Shown here piece by piece: positions 59,661-64,000 of a stretch of 64,000 bases of DNA. The stretch comes from Pseudomonas marginalis (lineage in GTDB: Bacteria > Pseudomonadota > Gammaproteobacteria > Pseudomonadales > Pseudomonadaceae). The translations under genes and the position numbers were made by a program. Position 1 is the first letter of the stretch. Each line of letters opens with the position of its first letter. The notes under the pieces are model-generated. The model was given only the letters and a program-made list of their open reading frames with translations, was not told the DNA's origin and searched no databases. Location: contig NZ_JALJWV010000001.1 in the NCBI RefSeq assembly GCF_024169655.1, positions 4,632,001-4,696,000 of the forward strand, in the 5' to 3' direction.

Positions 59661-59866
59661 ACAACGGTAAATCCTTCCCCTGGAACCTGGACCTCACGGG
59701 AGTCTGTGACCAATGCAACAGATCCCGTGCCCACGGCAACCACCAGAAATGCAGCAAGGCACGCCAGGCAGCCAACGCCAAGCGTCGGGCCGAGGAGGCC
59801 CAAGCAGGGGCCACACCGGCACCTAGAAAAAGTGCCGGCCTGTTCTGGTTACTTCGCCAGCAGTGA
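59657..59866 (+). CDS. Small cysteine-motif protein, unknown
   Basis: A 69-residue basic protein with a possible zinc knuckle CDQCNRSRAHGNHQKC, followed by an alanine/lysine-rich helix. It starts on ATGA with the methyltransferase stop, and GGAGGTTC supplies the ribosome site. A strong terminator follows, ending the early operon. No family recognised. Confidence 0.72.
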   Translation: MNNGKSFPWNLDLTGVCDQCNRSRAHGNHQKCSKARQAANAKRRAEEAQAGATPAPRKSAGLFWLLRQQ

Positions 59867-59894
59867 TCGGCAACACTAAAACCGCAATACATCA

Positions 59895-59916
59895 GGCCCG
59901 GCGACGGGCCTTTTTT
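59895..59916 (+). terminator. Terminator of the early operon
   Basis: GGCCCG-GCGA-CGGGCC is a 6-bp GC stem with a tetraloop followed directly by six Ts. Confidence 0.88.
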
Positions 59917-59960
59917 CATTCTGTTGGAAGAATCTTTCGATACATCGCGTGGGGACGCAT

Positions 59961-61154
59961 ATGGCAGATGGCGTAGAGGCCCGTGGCAATTCGGTACGGG
60001 TCTATTTTCGTTTCAATGGCGAGCTGTGCCGGGAGCTGGTGCCCGGCGGCAACACACCGGCCAACCGGGAGCATGCCAAGCGCCTGGTGACGGTGATCGA
60101 ATACGAGATACAGGCCGGCACCTTCGATTACCGCCGGCATTTTCCCGAGTCGACCAAACTGGCAGAGAACAGCTTCGGCCATTACCTGGACCTTTGGCTG
60201 ACCATCAAAAGCAACAGCGTGGCCGCGACATCTTTCCGAGGGTACAAAAACAAGGCTGAAGTCCATGTGCGGCCGCGCTGGGGTGACGTTCAGATCGATC
60301 AGATTGACCACTTGGACCTGCAGGAATGGATTCAAGGGCCGCTGTCGAAACGGCTTAAGAACAAGACCATCCGCGACATCATCAGCAATGTGCGCCAGGT
60401 ATTCAGGCTCTACCGCACCCGGAAGAAGGTCGCGCACGACCCAACCGAGGGGTTATTCGTGCGCCTGCCCGATCCAGAGGCGCCGGACCCGTTCACCAGG
60501 GCGGAAATCAAGCAGATCCTCGACACACACACCAGCCGCACCCAGGAGCTGCTGATGGTGCAGTTCATGATTTGGGCGGGGCCACGGGTGTCGGAGACCA
60601 TCGCGCTGGCCTGGGAGGACGTCGATCTGAAGCAGGGGACGGTGACTTTTCGCCGATCCAAGGTGCGCGGGGCCTACCGAGTGACCAAAACCCGACGCTC
60701 GACGCGTAAGGTGCGCCTGCTGGAGCCCGCGTGGGATGCCCTGCGCAAGCTGGACGCGATCAACCAGCTCAAAACCGTAGACACGGTCGATGTCGTCGAG
60801 CGGGACAACAAGACCGTCCGCAAACACAAGCTGCACTTCGTATTCCTGAACACCAAGAGCGGCCTGCCACACGTCAGCGACTTTGTCGTGAGGGACAGGT
60901 TCTTCAAAGCGCACTTGAAAGCGGCCGGCGTTCGCTACCGTGGGCCAGGCCAATGCCGCCACACCTACGCCAGCCAGTTGCTGACCACAGGCGTGGCGTC
61001 GGTCGACTGGATCGCGGAGCAGATGGGCCATACCAGCGCGAACATGATCCGACAGCACTACGGCATGTGGATCAACGAGGACGGCCCGGACGTCATCGGC
61101 ATGCTGCAGCACGCCCTAGGCATTCATCCACCAAGTGGTGACGAAGCTCCGTAA
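59961..61154 (+). CDS. int: Tyrosine-family integrase
   Basis: A 397-residue site-specific recombinase. The N-terminus (ADGVEARGNSVRVYFRFNGE) is an arm-binding DUF3596-type domain. The catalytic domain shows GPRVSETIALAWEDV (first Arg), QCRHTYAS (His/Arg box) and MGHTSANMIRQHYGMW (His and nucleophile Tyr). The start is ATG 59961, since the upstream GTG (59949) adds only four residues. It ends 133 bp before the right core and would catalyse integration into, and excision from, tRNA-Ser. Confidence 0.95.
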   Translation: MADGVEARGNSVRVYFRFNGELCRELVPGGNTPANREHAKRLVTVIEYEIQAGTFDYRRHFPESTKLAENSFGHYLDLWLTIKSNSVAATSFRGYKNKAEVHVRPRWGDVQIDQIDHLDLQEWIQGPLSKRLKNKTIRDIISNVRQVFRLYRTRKKVAHDPTEGLFVRLPDPEAPDPFTRAEIKQILDTHTSRTQELLMVQFMIWAGPRVSETIALAWEDVDLKQGTVTFRRSKVRGAYRVTKTRRSTRKVRLLEPAWDALRKLDAINQLKTVDTVDVVERDNKTVRKHKLHFVFLNTKSGLPHVSDFVVRDRFFKAHLKAAGVRYRGPGQCRHTYASQLLTTGVASVDWIAEQMGHTSANMIRQHYGMWINEDGPDVIGMLQHALGIHPPSGDEAP

Positions 61155-61188
61155 ACCGGGGTTCGAACGCGGGCAGTCCAGCAGCCCG

Positions 61189-61209
61189 TGTTCCCATGGA
61201 TGTTCCCAT
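61189..61209. repeat. Paired TGTTCCCAT repeats near attR (possible integrase arm sites)
   Basis: TGTTCCCAT occurs at 61189-61197 and 61201-61209 between int and the core, echoing the CATTCCCACG pair at the other end. Confidence 0.5.
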
Positions 61210-61222
61210 ATGGGCCTTTTTT
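61205..61222 (+). terminator. Integrase terminator
   Basis: CCCATATGGG palindrome followed by CC and six Ts, 51 bp after the integrase stop. Overlaps the second TTCCCAT repeat. Confidence 0.7.
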
Positions 61223-61237
61223 ACCCCCTGAAAACAC

Positions 61238-61273
61238 AAAACCCCTGAAAACTTTAACGTTTTCAGGGGTTTA
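61238..61273 (-). terminator. Phage-borne terminator for the reconstituted tRNA-Ser
   Basis: AACCCCTGAAAA (61240-61251) and TTTTCAGGGGTT (61260-61271) form a perfect 12-bp stem flanked by T- and A-rich sequence on both sides. It replaces the host terminator left at 21721-21767 and may also stop transcription from int. Confidence 0.8.
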
Positions 61274-61286
61274 GTCGTTTCAAATT

Positions 61287-61309
61287 TGGCGGTGAAGGAG
61301 AGATTCGAA
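61287..61309. repeat. Right attachment site, 23-bp core
   Basis: Identical to 21779-21801; it forms the 3' end of the functional tRNA-Ser. Confidence 0.93.
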
Positions 61310-61376
61310 CTCTCGATACAATTTCTTGTATACACACTTTCCAGGCGTGCTCCTTAAGCCACTCGGACACTTCACC
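61287..61376 (-). tRNA. tRNA-Ser(GGA)
   Basis: The minus strand from 61376 starts GGTGAAGTGTCCGAGTGGCT (acceptor and D-arm of class II tRNA-Ser). The anticodon arm is GCCTGGAAAGTG-like, giving anticodon GGA. A long variable arm (GTATACAAG/ATTGTATC) follows, then the T-arm GTTCGAATC and the encoded CCA. It is 90 nt and closely resembles E. coli tRNA-Ser(GGA). Its 3' end is supplied by the prophage. Its promoter lies to the right, in host DNA. Confidence 0.96.
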
Positions 61377-61695
61377 GTATCTCGTCAAACCAGTTCAGTC
61401 TGTCGAGGCGCGCTAATGTAGTCGAAAGCCTTTCTGATGGCAAAGGTTTTTTTCAGAATTTTCATGCGGTTAGACCGGTATTCCGTGACGGGCCATGTGA
61501 GGGCGATGATTCTGCCATTCTCAGGCATCGACGACACGCGTCTGGAACGGTTGCTGCGCCCTGCCCAGGCGGTTTACCGCCGGGTATCGAGGGAAAGCCT
61601 GACCGGCCAGTCAGTCACGGCGCTTTACCAGGGCGGGCGTGGTGGGTAACGTCTGCGCATGCACCTCTATAACAAGTCCTACAAGGAACCGCGTC
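61377..61695. other. Non-coding stretch right of the tRNA
   Basis: About 320 bp between the tRNA and the crotonase gene. It should hold the leftward tRNA promoter. A 70-codon open frame at 61437-61649 has no family and no ribosome site, and I do not call it. AAGGAACCGC before 61696 is the crotonase ribosome site. Confidence 0.6.
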
Positions 61696-62388
61696 ATGAG
61701 TGAGTTGATCTCCTACCACCTGGAAGACGGTATCGCGACCCTGACCTTGAGCAACGGCAAGGTAAATGCCATTTCTCCGGCGGTGGTCAGTGCGTTTAAT
61801 GAAGCGCTGGATCAGGCCGAGAAGGATCGGGCGGTGGTGATCATCACCGGGACGCCGGGGATTCTGTCGGGTGGCTATGATTTGAAAGTGATGACCGCCG
61901 GGCCTAAAGAGGCCATCGGCCTGGTGACGTCGGGCTCGACGCTGGCGCGGCGCCTGTTGGCGCATCCGTTCCCGGTGATCGTCGCGTGCCCAGGGCATGC
62001 GGTGGCCAAGGGCGCTTTCCTGCTGTTGTCGGCGGATTATCGGATCGGGGTCGAGGGCCCGTTCAGCATTGGCCTGAATGAAGTGGCAATCGGCATGACC
62101 ATGCACCACGCCGGTATCGAATTGGCGCGGGATCGTCTGCGCAAGTCGGCGTTTCACCGCTCGGTGATCAATGCCGAGATGTTCGACCCGCAAGGCGCCT
62201 TGCAAGCCGGCTTCCTCGATAAGGTGGTGGCGCCGGACGCATTGCACACGGCAGCGCTGGAGGCGGCTCGGCAGTTGAAGAAGCTCAATATGAATGCCCA
62301 CAAGCAGACCAAACTGAAAGTGCGCAAGGCACTGTTGGAAGCCCTGGATGAGGCAATCATCCAGGACCAGGGCCATATCCTTAGCTAA
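61696..62388 (+). CDS. Crotonase/enoyl-CoA hydratase family protein
   Basis: A 230-residue crotonase. ISYHLEDGIATLTLSNGKVN at the N-terminus, ITGTPGILSGGYDLKVM as oxyanion loop, and HAVAKGAFLLLSADYRIGVE with the second oxyanion glycine. The family hydrates or isomerises acyl-CoA. The usual catalytic glutamates are not clearly placed, so the reaction is uncertain. The start at ATG 61696 follows AAGGAACC; a longer upstream frame is rejected. A terminator follows. Confidence 0.9.
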   Translation: MSELISYHLEDGIATLTLSNGKVNAISPAVVSAFNEALDQAEKDRAVVIITGTPGILSGGYDLKVMTAGPKEAIGLVTSGSTLARRLLAHPFPVIVACPGHAVAKGAFLLLSADYRIGVEGPFSIGLNEVAIGMTMHHAGIELARDRLRKSAFHRSVINAEMFDPQGALQAGFLDKVVAPDALHTAALEAARQLKKLNMNAHKQTKLKVRKALLEALDEAIIQDQGHILS

Positions 62389-62410
62389 GCCCCCACACCT
62401 GTTGTGTCAG

Positions 62411-62436
62411 AGCCCGACCTTGAGTCGGGCTTTTTC
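62411..62436 (+). terminator. Terminator of the crotonase gene
   Basis: AGCCCGAC and GTCGGGCT form an 8-bp stem running into TTTTTCTT. Confidence 0.9.
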
Positions 62437-62600
62437 TTACAAGCAAATCCGAATCCTCCTTAGCCGCTCTAGTCAGCCCCTGCTGGCAATTGTTGAAACA
62501 TGCACTTAAACATCGCCTATCTCCTACCTCTACCGGGCAATTGCCGAATACAGTGCACATCCGTACACTGCGCCACCTTTTCTCTCGATGGGCCACGTCG

Positions 62601-63347
62601 ATGCTGTTTATGTTGCGTATGTTATTGATGGGCCTGCACTTTATCCTCGCCGGCGGCTTGGGCGTGCTGCTGGGGATCTGTCGGCCGTTCAACCCGGACA
62701 ACAGCCGTCTGTGCGCGCGTCTGTATGCGTTGCCGGCGATGCGAATACTGGGGCTGCGCGTGAAGGCCGATGTCGATTCGCTGCGCAACAAGCCCGGCAG
62801 TTGCCTGATCATCGCCAACCACCAGTCCAACTATGACCTGTTTGTGCTGGGCACCGTGGTGCCGCACCGCACCGTGTGTATCGCCAAGAAAAGCCTGAAA
62901 TGGGTGCCGTTGTTCGGCCAGTTGTTCTGGCTGGCTGGCAACGTGCTGATCGACCGCGGCAATGCGCACAAGGCTCGCCGCGCAATGCTCACCACCACCC
63001 GGACGTTGCAGCATAAGGACACGTCGATCTGGGTCTTCCCGGAAGGCACGCGCAACCTGGGCAAGGGCCTGCTGCCGTTCAAGAAAGGCGCGTTCCACAT
63101 GGCGATTGCCGCCGGCGTGCCCATCGTGCAGGTGTGTGTAAGCAATTACGTCACGCATATGCGGCTCAATCGCTGGAACAGTGGTGATGTGCTCATACGC
63201 TCACTGCCGCCGATTCCTACCACCGGCCTGACGGTGGATGACATCCCGGCGTTGATGCAAGCCTGCTACGCGCAGATGGATGAATGCATCAAGACGATGG
63301 ACCACCAATTGCAAAGTGCCGTAACAATAGAACTCGCTTCCAGCTAA
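62601..63347 (+). CDS. plsC: 1-acyl-sn-glycerol-3-phosphate acyltransferase
   Basis: A 248-residue PlsC-type acyltransferase. An N-terminal membrane helix (LLMGLHFILAGGLGVLLGIC) is followed by NHQSNYD (the HX4D catalytic motif) and FPEGTRN (the EGTR motif), then VPIVQVCVSN. It makes phosphatidic acid at the inner membrane. Several ATGs cluster at the start; 62601 is chosen because it begins the helix as in Pseudomonas homologues. The upstream 37 residues look non-coding. Confidence 0.9.
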   Translation: MLFMLRMLLMGLHFILAGGLGVLLGICRPFNPDNSRLCARLYALPAMRILGLRVKADVDSLRNKPGSCLIIANHQSNYDLFVLGTVVPHRTVCIAKKSLKWVPLFGQLFWLAGNVLIDRGNAHKARRAMLTTTRTLQHKDTSIWVFPEGTRNLGKGLLPFKKGAFHMAIAAGVPIVQVCVSNYVTHMRLNRWNSGDVLIRSLPPIPTTGLTVDDIPALMQACYAQMDECIKTMDHQLQSAVTIELASS

Positions 63348-63389
63348 GCTGCCCAACATCTGTCCCCCTGATAAGAAGTGATCGGCACC

Positions 63390-64000
63390 ATGGGTAGAGT
63401 TGTTGCGGCCGCTGTTTATAGCGCCGGAAAGAAAGTTACCGATATAACCCTCGACGAAGGCGCGGCCTGGGCCGCCAAACCCGGGCATTTTGTCTGGATA
63501 GGCCTGGAAGAGCCCGACGCCCAAGAACTGGCCAACCTGCAACGCCAGTTCAACCTGCATGAACTGGCCATCGAAGACGCCCTGGAAAAACACAGCCGCC
63601 CCAAGCTGGAAACCTTCGGCGACGCGCTGTTTATCGTCACTTATTCACCGGTGCGCGAAAACGGCAAGCTGGTGTTTATCGAGACCCATATCTTTGCCGG
63701 CAACGGCTACATCATCACGGCGCGCAACGGGCACTCTGCGTCCTACGGCTTTGTGCGCCAGCGCTGTGAGGCGCGACCATTGTTACTGGAGCATGGGGAA
63801 GATTTCGTACTCTATGCGCTGCTGGATTTCGTCACCGGAAATTATCAGCCGGTGAGCGAGGCGATCCACGCCGAGATCGATGAGCTGGAGCGCAACGTGC
63901 TGTGCAGCTCACTCAATGAACACGATGTCCAGAACCTCCACGGCCTGCGCCGTGACGTGCTGCGCCTGCGCCGCTATGTGGCCCCGATGGTGGAGATCAG
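63390..64000 (+). CDS. CorA-family magnesium/cobalt transporter, N-terminal part (truncated by window edge)
   Basis: The frame runs from ATG 63390 to the edge (203 codons). It starts MGRVVAAAVYSAGKKVTDIT and contains the soluble CorA domain (WIGLEEPDAQELANLQRQFN; HELAIEDALEKHSRPKLE; IETHIFAGNGYIITARNGHS) and the start of the long stalk helix. The two TM helices and GMN signature are outside the window, so ion specificity cannot be checked. Confidence 0.9.
   Translation, partial: MGRVVAAAVYSAGKKVTDITLDEGAAWAAKPGHFVWIGLEEPDAQELANLQRQFNLHELAIEDALEKHSRPKLETFGDALFIVTYSPVRENGKLVFIETHIFAGNGYIITARNGHSASYGFVRQRCEARPLLLEHGEDFVLYALLDFVTGNYQPVSEAIHAEIDELERNVLCSSLNEHDVQNLHGLRRDVLRLRRYVAPMVEI

Larger units (their letters stand above)
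21779..61309. mobile_element. P2-like (phiCTX-like) prophage in tRNA-Ser(GGA)
   Basis: An element bounded by 23-bp direct repeats; the repeat-to-repeat unit is 39,508 bp. Gene order Q,P (leftward) then O,N,M,L,X, lysis, R,S,V,W,J,I,H,G,FI,FII,E,E',T,U,D is that of P2-family myoviruses. Integration in tRNA-Ser, an integrase directly beside the intact tRNA and a cos-like site near attL match phiCTX rather than P2 itself. Every expected structural gene is open and full length, so the prophage may be inducible. Non-core cargo lies at 22.8-25.2, 34.5-35.5 and 47.2-49.3 kb. Confidence 0.95.

Noticed and set aside
61437..61649. 70-codon frame between tRNA-Ser and the crotonase gene
   Set aside because: No ribosome site, no recognisable family, and it lies in what should be the tRNA promoter region.

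Overview
The window is about 60% GC chromosome from a gamma-proteobacterium of the genus Pseudomonas, most likely the P. fluorescens group. The prpB-prpC methylcitrate genes under a GntR regulator, thrH, an iron-sulfur CysH, a retropepsin/RimK-like osmotolerance locus and REPIN-type repeats all point there. No rRNA or CRISPR array was seen.

Positions 1-21.7 kb and 61.4-64 kb are host backbone. From the left: methylcitrate cycle (prpC partial, prpB, GntR regulator with visible operators), the RloA/B/C-type locus, pabB, a higBA toxin-antitoxin pair, thrH, cysH, a nucleobase/hydantoin-type NCS1 transporter with a racemase-family enzyme behind a sigma-54-like promoter, two LysR-linked gene pairs, a HAD phosphatase, small metabolic and lipoprotein genes, an EamA exporter with a histidine-rich tail, and a membrane diguanylate cyclase. 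Right of the prophage: tRNA-Ser(GGA), a crotonase, an acylglycerolphosphate acyltransferase and a truncated CorA-type transporter.

From 21779 to 61309 lies a complete-looking P2-like (phiCTX-like) myovirus prophage. Its repeat-to-repeat unit is 39,508 bp, and it sits in the 3' end of tRNA-Ser(GGA) between 23-bp direct repeats. The order is attL, an AT-rich repeat block, a cos-like site, a cargo block (LexA box, coiled-coil protein, SRAP protein, DUF2513, Dam-like methylase), portal and terminase leftward, then rightward head genes, lysis cassette, tail completion, baseplate, fibre, sheath/tube, E/E' frameshift, tape measure, U and D. A regulatory and replication region follows (repressor, Cro/Cox-like protein, CII, Ogr, primase-helicase, two more DNA methyltransferases, integrase) and then attR. 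Three matching inverted repeats (TTGTA-N11-TACAA type) stand at the three late-promoter positions and are probably read by the Ogr protein.

The less usual content is the cargo: an FRG-domain gene between the S and V genes, an AT-rich coiled-coil/two-TM protein after D, a stand-alone paralogue of the helicase half of the primase next to its parent, a C5-methyltransferase with a six-fold internal repeat, and an SOS-regulated SRAP pair between cos and portal, the place where phiCTX carries its cytotoxin gene. These are candidate defence, anti-restriction or DNA-protection functions. That role is inferred from position and composition, not shown.
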